Source: an uncultured Dorea sp. (GTDB lineage Bacteria; Bacillota; Clostridia; Lachnospirales; Lachnospiraceae). From it: a DNA stretch of 64,000 nt. Location of the stretch: the NCBI GenBank assembly GCA_910584265.1, contig CAJTZE010000005.1, positions 23,634 through 87,633 of the forward strand, given 5' to 3'. The translations under genes were made by a program, and so were the position numbers. Each line of letters starts with the position of its first letter. Within the stretch, counting starts at the first letter, position 1. Shown piece by piece: positions 26,692 to 35,368 of the stretch. The notes beneath the pieces were generated by a model that was not told the DNA's origin, made no database searches, and saw nothing but the letters and a program-made list of their open reading frames with translations.

Positions 26692-28749
26692 TTAATATAC
26701 TACGACTGTTGTTCCTGAAGGAATATTATCATATATCCATTTTGCATTTTCAATCTGCAGCCGTACACACCCGTGTGATATGGCAAGTCCGACCCGCCCG
26801 TCAGCTATTGCGCCATTCGGCCAGCATAATACAGAATGGAACAGATAATCCCCATAAAACTGTGTATACCAGAAGCATCGATAAACTCCGGAATTAAAGT
26901 AGTATCCTCTGCTTCCTACCGTAAACACGCCTGTTACTGTCGGCGTACCCGGTGCTCCGTCTCCACAATCCCAGTACACGATATTATTCCAGTTACCCTG
27001 CCAGCCCTGGAATACTCCCACTTTATGCGTACTTCTATTTACCATAATGATATATGGGGTGGAGCTTGAATAGTTGTTTGCCCGCAGCATCATGGCTTCC
27101 AAATCAGCCGGATATCTCTGTGCTGTGTATCCCATTGTATAACTCTTCTCTGTTCCGTCATGAAGCTTTGCTATTACATGAAGCCAGTAATATCCGGAAT
27201 TAGGCGCTATCCACGAAGCCGCGTTAGAATTACTCCAGCCGCTGATATCATGCCATACACCTGCCGCCACATCATAATACTGCCAGCGGTACTGCACCTG
27301 CCTGTCATTTGTCTGTGCTGACACAGCCATTGAATAGGCCAGATTGCCTGTCTTCCGCACATAAATCCCGTTCAGATTTACATAAGGGATTTCGATGCTA
27401 TACCCCTTAAACGACTGCTCGATCAAAGAGCCATCCTTACCGTATATCTCATAACACAGAAGATAACTTCCAACTGCATCCGGCTTCCAGATTACTTTTC
27501 CGTTCTTTTCTTCCAGTTCTGTCCAAACACTGCCATTATAGAGAAGATATCTGCTCTTTCCCACTTCGCCGATAAGATCCTGATAGCTGCCAGTCAGCTG
27601 GATCTCGCTTCCAACCCAGCCCGGAGATTCAGCAGATACTTTCAATGACTGAATCTTAGCTCCCTTTACGCGGTACCCCATCACCTGGCTGAGCACTTGT
27701 CCATCTTTGCCCTTGGCTTCCACATAGACCCAGTAATCTCCTGATTTATCCGGCTTCCAGGACGCCCAGTTTCCCGCACTCCAATTCGTAAGTTCACTCC
27801 ATTTATCTGCTTTTACATCATATATCTTCCACTGGAATCTCAGCTTTGAATCATTGGAGGTATATGCGGCTCCTACATCAATTTGATTGGATCTTTCTAT
27901 TGCACATATTCCGTTTAATGTTGTTTTTATTCCTCCGTAATAGAATGGTATGGTATATGTTATAACCTTTCCGTCACTTCCGACTGCTTCCACGTGAACC
28001 CAGTAGCTGCCTGCCCGTTCCGGTTCCCAGGAAGTCCAGTTCCCGGTTGCTTCCCCCTGTATCAGCGACCACTTCTGCGATGCCAGTTCATATATTTTCC
28101 ACCGGAACTTCAAGCCGGTATCATTCGAGGTATATGCTATCCCCATGTCATAATGAGTTCCCTGATCCAATACACAAATACCATCCAGCGTTGTCTTCAG
28201 GCCTCCATAGCGGTAGCCGATCGTGCTGGCGGCCGTCTTGCCGTCTGTTGTCCGGACTTCTACATGGATCCAATAGTCTCCTGCCTTTTTAAGCTCCCAG
28301 GTAACCCAGTTTCCTGTACTCCAATCTGATACCAGATTCCATTTTTCTTCAGCCAGATCATATTCCAGCCAGCGGAACTTCACATCTGGGTCATTCGATT
28401 CATAGGCCGCCCCGACGTCACATTTATTCCCCTTCTCAATGAGGCAGATTCCATTCAATTGTACAGAGTACTGTCCATCAGCCGGAGCATAAGCATGATC
28501 CGGCAGCTGCTGGACTTCTCCGGGAATCGTATGACTGTCATCGAGAGCGTCCGCATCATCCTCTATAATGTCTGTACCGCCTTCTGCATCTGGTACCGTC
28601 TCAGCCATTCCTTCCTGCCCCTCTGACAGAACTGACGGTTCTACAGGAACAGCCAGCGTGTCCATATCCTCCGCCGCCACTGTTAATTGAGCCATGAATA
28701 CCAGCACCATCACTGCCGCAATCCAAGATCTTTTTACGTAATCCCTCAT
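26692..28749 (-). CDS. Secreted L,D-transpeptidase (YkuD) with five Y_Y_Y-like repeats
   Basis: 685 residues. Signal peptide (MRDYVKRSWIAAVMVLVFMAQ), an acidic linker, five repeats of about 85-95 residues (first begins NGICLIEKGNKCDVGAAYESND), then a YkuD domain. The catalytic block is SHGCVRL near residue 659, with an upstream His in LFHSVL. Such enzymes form 3-3 crosslinks or attach proteins to peptidoglycan. Start chosen at the ATG with AGGTGGG upstream; an upstream in-frame extension would cover the promoter. Terminates at a strong hairpin. The repeat array has the same order as in the NlpC/P60 protein encoded just upstream, so the two genes share an ancestor apart from the catalytic end. 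Confidence 0.92.
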   Translation of the reverse strand: MRDYVKRSWIAAVMVLVFMAQLTVAAEDMDTLAVPVEPSVLSEGQEGMAETVPDAEGGTDIIEDDADALDDSHTIPGEVQQLPDHAYAPADGQYSVQLNGICLIEKGNKCDVGAAYESNDPDVKFRWLEYDLAEEKWNLVSDWSTGNWVTWELKKAGDYWIHVEVRTTDGKTAASTIGYRYGGLKTTLDGICVLDQGTHYDMGIAYTSNDTGLKFRWKIYELASQKWSLIQGEATGNWTSWEPERAGSYWVHVEAVGSDGKVITYTIPFYYGGIKTTLNGICAIERSNQIDVGAAYTSNDSKLRFQWKIYDVKADKWSELTNWSAGNWASWKPDKSGDYWVYVEAKGKDGQVLSQVMGYRVKGAKIQSLKVSAESPGWVGSEIQLTGSYQDLIGEVGKSRYLLYNGSVWTELEEKNGKVIWKPDAVGSYLLCYEIYGKDGSLIEQSFKGYSIEIPYVNLNGIYVRKTGNLAYSMAVSAQTNDRQVQYRWQYYDVAAGVWHDISGWSNSNAASWIAPNSGYYWLHVIAKLHDGTEKSYTMGYTAQRYPADLEAMMLRANNYSSSTPYIIMVNRSTHKVGVFQGWQGNWNNIVYWDCGDGAPGTPTVTGVFTVGSRGYYFNSGVYRCFWYTQFYGDYLFHSVLCWPNGAIADGRVGLAISHGCVRLQIENAKWIYDNIPSGTTVVVY

Positions 28750-28777
28750 CTCAATCCCACCTTTTTCAGCTAATTCT

Positions 28778-28806
28778 ATTATATTGTACCCGATGTATAA
28801 ATGCAA
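28778..28806 (-). promoter_or_regulatory. Sigma-A promoter of the L,D-transpeptidase gene
   Basis: Minus strand: TTGCAT, 17-nt spacer, TATAAT, about 29 nt before the ATG. Near consensus. Confidence 0.85.
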
Positions 28807-28833
28807 TCTTATTCTCCAATTATTCCCTGATAA

Positions 28834-31221
28834 TTACACAAAAGGCCTTGCAACACCCTTAATATTGGATCTTGAGGAATTCCGGATCGGCCATACCACT
28901 ACCTGATTAGGCCATGACTCAATTACCATATCATTTCCCAGATAGATAGCCACATGAATGACGCTTCCTCCGGAACCCTGATAAAATATCAAATCACCCC
29001 TCTGTCTTTCCCCATAAGATACATGCTTAAACAGCGGAGATGCCCACATGTTTCTAGATTCATATTCATATCCTGGCTGCGAATGCCTGATAGGATTAAT
29101 CGGAGAAGTATCAATTCCTGCTGAAAATAATGCCTGCATAACCAAACCACTGCAGTCAATTCCTGTCCCCGGCGCCCCGGATGCCCCGATTACGTAAGGG
29201 GTTCCCAGATAAGAATATGCTGTACTGATCATCGCTTCGATACAATCCTCCCGTGTGCTGTCAGTATTTATTCTCATTGGACTTACGTATGCGCCCAAAT
29301 TATACCAGTCGTATTCCGACAGACCCATTGCTGTCCATGTAGCATAATCTACATAACCAGTTACCGGAAGTCCTGCCCTCTGCTGGAATGCTTTTACTGC
29401 AAGGATTACATTATTGCCGTAAAATGCACCTCCCATACCGATCCCATAGCCTACGCCTAACTTGCGCATTACGTACATTACTTTCAATCCCTCGCACCCA
29501 TAGAAGAGATTATATCCGCCGCCAGACAAAGAGATAGAGTCCTGAATCTGATAATATCCCCCTGGATTCTGATACCTTCTCAATGTATAGCCGGTTGTCT
29601 GGCTCTTGATTGTCCCGTCATGAAGCTTAGCCTCAACATGCAGCCAGTATGTCCCTGTTTTAGATGCCTGCCAGCTTGCCGCATTCAGTGAATTCCAGTC
29701 GCAGATCAGTCCCCACTGCTGCGTTGACAAATCATAATACTGCCATCTATACTGTATCTCTTTATCATTTGTATTGCTGTTGACCGCCATAGCAATATTT
29801 AAATTCCCATCATTTCTTATGTAGATTCCATTCAAATTTACATATGGAATTTCTATGCTGTATCCTTTAAAAAACTGATCAATCAGCCTGCCTTCCGCAT
29901 CATATATTTCATAGCACAGCAGATAAGTGCCTAATGCATCCGTATTCCATACCGCTCCTTTATCATTTTTCTCCAGCTCTCTCCAATTCTGTCCGTTATA
30001 AAGAAGATATCTGTCACTTGACACCTCTCCTGACACATCTCTATACCGTCCATTTAACTGAATAGTGCTCCCTACCCAGTTCGGTGACTCTGGAGACGCC
30101 GCAAGATTTAATATTTTCGCACTGTTAACATGATAGCCGATTACCTGGCTTACTGTACTGCCATTTCTTCCTTTCGCCTCTGCGTAAATCCAATAGTCTC
30201 CTGAGCCCTCCGGCTTCCACGATGCCCAGTTACCCGAAGACCAGTCTGTCAAATCTGCCCATTTCCCGGTCTTCAGATTATAAATCTTCCATCGGAATTT
30301 AACTTGAGAATCATTCGTATTATAGGCTATTCCTACATCAACCTGATTATCTCTCTCTATTGTACAAAGTCCATTCAGAGTTGTCACCAAACCGCTAAAA
30401 TAGAACGGTATTGTATAAGTCTTAATATCGCCCGTACTCTCAATTGCTTCTACGTGGATCCAATAGGAGCCTTCATCCTCCGGCTCCCAGGAAACCCAGT
30501 TTCCTGATGATGGTTTTTGCAGAACAGACCACTTCTTCTTTGATAGCTCATATATCTTCCACTGAAATTTAATGCCGGAATCATTGGATTCATACGCAAT
30601 TCCCATATCGTATTTTGTACCCTGGTCAATTACGCAGATTCCGTTCAGGGTTGTCTGAATACCCTTATACCGATAACCATAAACACAATTCGCCTCAGCT
30701 CCATCCGACGTCCTTGCATTTACATAAATCCAATAATCCCCTGCTTTTTCTAAATTCCATGTAATCCAATTTCCCTTCTGCCAGCCAGCCACTTCAGTCC
30801 ATTTGTCTTTACTCAGATCATACTGCAGCCATTGGAACTCTACATTTGGATCATTCGACTCATATGCAGCTCCGACATCACACTTGTTTCCCCTTTCAAT
30901 CAAGCATATTCCATTCAGCTTTAAAGAATATCCCGGAGCGTTCTCACGGGAATTGTCGGTATCAGAACTATTGTATTGTATATCATTGTCAGTCCCGCCT
31001 GTATTGGTACTATCCGAAGTTTTCTCTGATTCCGGAACCGGCGCAGACTCCGGCGGCAAAGAGGATTCCTCCTTTAACCCAGAAGATTCTTCGTTCTCCT
31101 TTAACTGCGCCTTTTCTTCCACTGAACTATCTGTCTGCATGTCCCCGGCATAGGCAACAGTCTGCCCGGAAAGCATACATACTGCAGCCAAAACTATCAA
31201 AGCTCTTTTCAGAACATTCAT
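28834..31221 (-). CDS. Secreted NlpC/P60 endopeptidase with five Y_Y_Y-like repeats and peptidoglycan-binding domain
   Basis: 795 residues. Signal peptide (MNVLKRALIVLAAVCMLSG), a Ser/Glu/Pro linker, five repeats that track those of the L,D-transpeptidase one for one, then a PG-binding-1-like domain (about 600-655, ILAVKAFQQRAGLPVTGYVDYATWTA) and an NlpC/P60 domain with Cys in GIDCSGLVMQ (about 690) and His in VIHVAIY (about 755). It should cut the peptide stem of peptidoglycan. The ATG chosen has GGGGGAT at correct spacing; two upstream in-frame codons have no site. No clear promoter was found after the rfbB terminator. Confidence 0.92.
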   Translation of the reverse strand: MNVLKRALIVLAAVCMLSGQTVAYAGDMQTDSSVEEKAQLKENEESSGLKEESSLPPESAPVPESEKTSDSTNTGGTDNDIQYNSSDTDNSRENAPGYSLKLNGICLIERGNKCDVGAAYESNDPNVEFQWLQYDLSKDKWTEVAGWQKGNWITWNLEKAGDYWIYVNARTSDGAEANCVYGYRYKGIQTTLNGICVIDQGTKYDMGIAYESNDSGIKFQWKIYELSKKKWSVLQKPSSGNWVSWEPEDEGSYWIHVEAIESTGDIKTYTIPFYFSGLVTTLNGLCTIERDNQVDVGIAYNTNDSQVKFRWKIYNLKTGKWADLTDWSSGNWASWKPEGSGDYWIYAEAKGRNGSTVSQVIGYHVNSAKILNLAASPESPNWVGSTIQLNGRYRDVSGEVSSDRYLLYNGQNWRELEKNDKGAVWNTDALGTYLLCYEIYDAEGRLIDQFFKGYSIEIPYVNLNGIYIRNDGNLNIAMAVNSNTNDKEIQYRWQYYDLSTQQWGLICDWNSLNAASWQASKTGTYWLHVEAKLHDGTIKSQTTGYTLRRYQNPGGYYQIQDSISLSGGGYNLFYGCEGLKVMYVMRKLGVGYGIGMGGAFYGNNVILAVKAFQQRAGLPVTGYVDYATWTAMGLSEYDWYNLGAYVSPMRINTDSTREDCIEAMISTAYSYLGTPYVIGASGAPGTGIDCSGLVMQALFSAGIDTSPINPIRHSQPGYEYESRNMWASPLFKHVSYGERQRGDLIFYQGSGGSVIHVAIYLGNDMVIESWPNQVVVWPIRNSSRSNIKGVARPFV

Positions 31222-31256
31222 ATTTCCATCCCCCATTATGTTAAAGCCTGAATACA

Positions 31257-31295
31257 AAAGACTTTCTATAAGCATTACCGTTATAGAAAGTCTTT
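31257..31295 (-). terminator. Rho-independent terminator after rfbB
   Basis: A perfect 15-bp inverted repeat (AAAGACTTTCTATAA and its complement) around a 9-nt loop, 32 nt past the rfbB stop. Confidence 0.8.
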
Positions 31296-31326
31296 ATATA
31301 ACATATATTTACATCATATAATAGAA

Positions 31327-32403
31327 TTACTCATACATCTCTGCATAATATTTCTGGTAATCGCCGCTCGTTACATTCCTCATCCATTCCTCATGTTCAA
31401 AGAACCATTGGATTGTCAGCCGGATGCCTTCCTCAAACATGGTATCCGGTACCCATCCAACTTCCTTTTTTATCTTGTCAGGGGCAATGGCGTACCTTCT
31501 GTCATGTCCCTTTCTGTCCTCAACATACGTAATCAGCTCTTCACTAACCAGCGTTTTTCTCGCGTCACCCTCCGGAAGCATCTCCTGAAGCGTCTTTAAA
31601 ATAATATGGATAATCTCAATATTCTGCTTTTCATTGTGACCTCCGATATTATAAGTTTCAAACAAACGCCCCTTTTCCTGTACCATATCGATGCCTTTTG
31701 CATGATCTTCAACATACAACCAATCCCGTACATTCTTCCCATCGCCGTATACAGGAAGCTTCTTTCCCTGCAGTGCATTATTGATGATAAGCGGAATTAA
31801 TTTCTCTGGGAACTGATAAGGCCCATAATTATTACTACAGTTTGTAATGTTTGCAGGAAATTTATATGTGTCCATATAAGACTTTACGAGCATATCTGAC
31901 GAAGCCTTACTTGCAGAATACGGACTGTGAGGATCATACGGTGTTGTCTCATAAAAGAACTCCCCTTCTTCCTCCAGAGAACCATATACTTCATCTGTAG
32001 AAACATGAAGGAACTTCTTGCCATCCTTAAATGACCCATCTTCTAATTCCCATGCGGCTTTTGCCGCATTCAGCATGACTAAAGTACCCAATACATTCGT
32101 TTTTACAAAAACATCCGGATTCTTTATACTTCTATCCACGTGGCTTTCTGCCGCAAAATGAACTACTCTGTCGATATCATTCTCTTCAAATATCTTATGA
32201 ATTGCTCCGGCATCACAAATATCAGCCCGGATGAACGTGTAATTGTCTCTGTTCTCAATATCCTTTAAATTTTCAAGATTCCCTGCATAAGTCAGCTTGT
32301 CTACATTAATAATCCTTATCTCATTGTCATATTTGCGGAACATATAATGAATATAATTACTTCCAATAAAACCTGCCCCGCCTGTTACTAAATAAGTTCT
32401 CAT
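31327..32403 (-). CDS. rfbB: dTDP-glucose 4,6-dehydratase
   Basis: 358 residues. Second step of dTDP-L-rhamnose synthesis. Extended SDR: TGGAGFIGSNYIHYM for NAD, HFAAESHVDRSI, HVSTDEVYGSL, the YSASKASSD catalytic Tyr/Lys, NNYGPYQFPEKLIPL and RDWLYVEDHAKGI. ATG with GGGAGGAG upstream. Third gene of the rfbD operon, followed by a strong terminator. Confidence 0.97.
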   Translation of the reverse strand: MRTYLVTGGAGFIGSNYIHYMFRKYDNEIRIINVDKLTYAGNLENLKDIENRDNYTFIRADICDAGAIHKIFEENDIDRVVHFAAESHVDRSIKNPDVFVKTNVLGTLVMLNAAKAAWELEDGSFKDGKKFLHVSTDEVYGSLEEEGEFFYETTPYDPHSPYSASKASSDMLVKSYMDTYKFPANITNCSNNYGPYQFPEKLIPLIINNALQGKKLPVYGDGKNVRDWLYVEDHAKGIDMVQEKGRLFETYNIGGHNEKQNIEIIHIILKTLQEMLPEGDARKTLVSEELITYVEDRKGHDRRYAIAPDKIKKEVGWVPDTMFEEGIRLTIQWFFEHEEWMRNVTSGDYQKYYAEMYE

Positions 32404-32414
32404 CTGTCTCCTCC

Positions 32415-33257
32415 CTATAGGTTATTCATAATCTTCGTGATTTTCCCTGCGTCTCCCCAAACTCCCGGAGAGTCATACGGTCTGTCAGGAAAAGCGCCAA
32501 ATTCCGGTCTGATCTTAAACCCATGCTCTTTGATAAACTCATCCACCTTATCCGCTAAAGATACCGGATTACCGGTACAGCAGTTGATCACTCCATGTAC
32601 CTCATCCTGAGTAGAAGCCGCCGCGATCTGCTTTGCCAATTCGTCTACGCTGATAAAATCATATTTATTTTTCCCTGAGTTAAATGGAAATGTTTCTTTT
32701 CCTTCTTCCTCCCATCCAACAATCTTAGCAAACAGCGAGCTGCTCTTCTTGTCGTCTCCCAAAATATAATACGCACGGAGCCAGTCAATCTTAACATCTT
32801 TCCCGCCTGCAAGAAGAAAGGTCATCTGCCGCAATGCATTCTTTGCAATCCCATAAAGAGAGGTAGGATTTGTAGGCGTATCCTCAGTAATCGGTCCCTC
32901 CCAATAGCCGACTTCATGCATGGTTCCCATTACTGCAAGCTGTTTAAGCCCGCCTTCGATCATATTTTTAATAAACGTATAGTGATTCGGCAAATCAATA
33001 ATATGTGTCTCTGAATTATGCACAAACCCGTTTCTCCACGCCATATGGATACACACATCCGGCCTGCCTGTCTGCTCATAAATGTCCTCAGCTCCGCTAA
33101 AAATAGATGCCTCCACATGCTGTGCACGTTCATCAATCCCATCGAACCTAAAATCACTTGCCAGCACAGTATGTCCCATGTCAAGCAAAGCTTTCACTAC
33201 ATGACGGCCGATGTAACCATTTGCACCAGTTACCAATACTCTTTTTTTCATGCCCAT
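32415..33257 (-). CDS. NAD(P)-dependent nucleotide-sugar epimerase/reductase (SDR)
   Basis: 280 residues. N-terminal VTGANGYIGRHVVKALLD cofactor motif, VMGTMHEVGYWEG around the catalytic Ser/Thr, and SLYGIAKNALRQM carrying the Tyr/Lys pair. It lies between rfbD and rfbB; its ATG follows the rfbD stop with no gap and reuses a GGAG inside rfbD. Placement among rhamnose genes suggests a dTDP-sugar substrate, for instance reduction of a 4-keto-6-deoxy sugar to a talose- or fucose-type product. That assignment is inference; the sequence alone shows only the SDR fold. Confidence 0.8.
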   Translation of the reverse strand: MGMKKRVLVTGANGYIGRHVVKALLDMGHTVLASDFRFDGIDERAQHVEASIFSGAEDIYEQTGRPDVCIHMAWRNGFVHNSETHIIDLPNHYTFIKNMIEGGLKQLAVMGTMHEVGYWEGPITEDTPTNPTSLYGIAKNALRQMTFLLAGGKDVKIDWLRAYYILGDDKKSSSLFAKIVGWEEEGKETFPFNSGKNKYDFISVDELAKQIAAASTQDEVHGVINCCTGNPVSLADKVDEFIKEHGFKIRPEFGAFPDRPYDSPGVWGDAGKITKIMNNL

Positions 33258-34124
33258 TTATTCATTCTCCTTTACTAATAAATCTCTTTCTATCAGATAC
33301 TCATCCAAAGCTTCTTCCCAGTTCTTCATTCTATAGTAAAATCTCTCTCTCAAATTCTGATTATCTAACATGGAGTACGCCGGCCTGCTGGCTGGCGCTC
33401 CGTACTCTTCCGAAGTTACAGGCAGTATTTTCGTATCTTTCCCGCATTTATCCATAATGCACTGCGCAAACTCTGCCCAGCTGCAATTTCCTTCACATGT
33501 CGCATGATATGTTCCGTACAGCTCGGATTCAAGCAATAATGCAATAACCTTGACGACTTCTACAGCGCTTGTGGGATTTCCGATCTGATCCTTCACAACT
33601 GAAATTACGTCCTTCGTTTCTGAAAGCTTCAGCATTGTGTTAACAAAATTTTTCCCTTCTCCATACAGCCACGCTGTTCGGACTATAAAATACCTATGCG
33701 CAATAGCTCTTACGAATTCTTCACCCTCCAGTTTTGTCCGCCCGTAAACAGACTGTGGATTATAGCTGTCCTTCTCTGTATATGGCTCCGTTTTCTTTCC
33801 ATCATAAACATAATCTGACGAAAGATGAACCAGAACAGCGTCCACTGCATTTGCAGCAAGACTTAAATATTTGGGACCCAGTGCATTTAATAAATACGCT
33901 TTCTCTTTCTCTGTCTCACATGCATCTACTTGCGTATGCGCCGCACAGTTAATGATAACATCCGGATGAACATCCAGAATCTTATCCATCACATCCTGTT
34001 CATCTGTAATATTCAGTTCTTTTACATCTGTATTAATCAATTGAACATCAGACCTGTCCGCATAATAGGCATTCAGCGCCCGTCCTAACTGCCCCTGGCT
34101 TCCTGTAATTAATATCTTTTTCAA
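33258..34124 (-). CDS. rfbD: dTDP-4-dehydrorhamnose reductase
   Basis: 288 residues. Last step of dTDP-L-rhamnose synthesis. ITGSQGQLGRALN cofactor loop, INCAAHTQVDACETE, LSSDYVYDG, SVYGRTKLEGE with the catalytic Tyr/Lys, and VRTAWLYGEGKNFVNTML are all RmlD signatures. Start is TTG with AGAGGAT upstream; no in-frame ATG precedes MKK-equivalent codons. First gene of a three-gene operon with a near-perfect promoter. Confidence 0.96.
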   Translation of the reverse strand: MKKILITGSQGQLGRALNAYYADRSDVQLINTDVKELNITDEQDVMDKILDVHPDVIINCAAHTQVDACETEKEKAYLLNALGPKYLSLAANAVDAVLVHLSSDYVYDGKKTEPYTEKDSYNPQSVYGRTKLEGEEFVRAIAHRYFIVRTAWLYGEGKNFVNTMLKLSETKDVISVVKDQIGNPTSAVEVVKVIALLLESELYGTYHATCEGNCSWAEFAQCIMDKCGKDTKILPVTSEEYGAPASRPAYSMLDNQNLRERFYYRMKNWEEALDEYLIERDLLVKENE

Positions 34125-34180
34125 TTCTTTATCCTCTTTACCCTACGTTATTCTATCTACGGCTAATCACATCTATGTGA

Positions 34181-34209
34181 ATTATATATGATTTAGCATA
34201 TCATTTCAA
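34181..34209 (-). promoter_or_regulatory. Sigma-A promoter of the rfbD operon
   Basis: Minus strand: TTGAAA, 17-nt spacer, TATAAT, about 57 nt before the TTG start. Confidence 0.88.
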
Positions 34210-34235
34210 GCCGAAGTAAAAGAAATCCTTACTCC

Positions 34236-34258
34236 TCAAAAATCGTATCACCTATACG
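34236..34258 (-). terminator. Terminator overlapping the acyltransferase stop codon
   Basis: CGTAT and ATACG pair around a short loop that contains the stop, followed on the minus strand by ATTTTTG. A short stem, so moderate strength. Confidence 0.5.
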
Positions 34259-35307
34259 GTCTTATCTGCCTTACCAGCCCGTATCTCTTCATATACCTGA
34301 AATACTGATGCCATTACCCTGGCATGAAAATTATATAAAAGCCATGAGAACACAGCTATCACTACACATACAGCAATAAATAATATATAACTGTATAAAA
34401 CCGGGATATTCGCCAGATCAAACGATGCCGTCATCCTGGCTATAATTACGTGATGAACCAGAAAAATAGCATAAGAATATTTGCTTATTATACTGCATAT
34501 TTTGTTTATTATCAAATTATTGAAATGATACGACAAATAAACCAGCACCAAAAATGATGCAATTCCAACATATGTTGTCTGCAGATTCGGATACCACGAC
34601 GGTTTGAAAACAGCATTTAGAATCAAAATCACAAACGCTCCAGCTGCCAGTTTGGCATCAACCTTCTTCCTTAACCGCACAAAATACATTCCGAAACAGA
34701 TTTCCGGTAATCTTGTGAATATGATTTTCTCTGTAGAGAAGTTATAATCATAGAAGAAAACCATCCACACATATATGAGCATAATTCCAATCCCTGCCGC
34801 GGCCGGATATTGAAGAATCAGCTTCCTAAGCAGCGGAAACAGCAGATACATCAGGATGATCACTCCTAAAAACCATTCTCCCAAAATATAGAACATTGGA
34901 AAATTTTCTACCAGCAGTCCATCAAAGCCTAATATTGAAAAAATTATATTCATCTTAGGCGTTTCCCCTGCCGCCGGAACTGCTTTATTTACATAAAATA
35001 AATATAAAAAGGCGAAGCTGTATGCCAGCCAGAACATGGGATAGATAGAAAAAAACCTTTTCTGATAAAATCTTTTCCAGTCACACCGCTCTTCATACAC
35101 ATACATCAAGGCAGCGCCGGAAATAATAAAAAAAAGAGATACTCCCCAGTTTCCAATATATATATTGGATACTGTCGTTGTTATAATTGCTTTTTCCGGC
35201 GCTGGCGGCGACAGATATAAATACCTGGCATTAAAATGTGTCATAATAATGGAAATTGCCGCAACAGCCCGTACAAAATCTAAATAAAACAATCTTTCTT
35301 TCTTCAC
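34252..35307 (-). CDS. Acyltransferase 3 family membrane protein (sugar O-acetyltransferase-like)
   Basis: 351 residues with about ten membrane helices. The opening RLFYLDFVRAVAAISIIMTHF and the following WGVSLFFIISGAALMY are hallmarks of the acyltransferase-3 (OafA/WecH) family, whose members put O-acetyl or succinyl groups on surface polysaccharides. The GTG start (VKKERLFYLDF) is chosen because it has GGGGA upstream and gives the usual short N-terminus; a TTG eight codons earlier is the alternative. It follows the GtrII-like gene by 61 nt and shares its promoter. The role in acetylating the polysaccharide is inferred. Confidence 0.85.
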   Translation of the reverse strand: MKKERLFYLDFVRAVAAISIIMTHFNARYLYLSPPAPEKAIITTTVSNIYIGNWGVSLFFIISGAALMYVYEERCDWKRFYQKRFFSIYPMFWLAYSFAFLYLFYVNKAVPAAGETPKMNIIFSILGFDGLLVENFPMFYILGEWFLGVIILMYLLFPLLRKLILQYPAAAGIGIMLIYVWMVFFYDYNFSTEKIIFTRLPEICFGMYFVRLRKKVDAKLAAGAFVILILNAVFKPSWYPNLQTTYVGIASFLVLVYLSYHFNNLIINKICSIISKYSYAIFLVHHVIIARMTASFDLANIPVLYSYILFIAVCVVIAVFSWLLYNFHARVMASVFQVYEEIRAGKADKTV

Positions 35308-35368
35308 GATACATTTTCCCCGATTCTTCAAAAAGTACTCTTAATTCCCTAATTTCTGAGCCTGTCAA

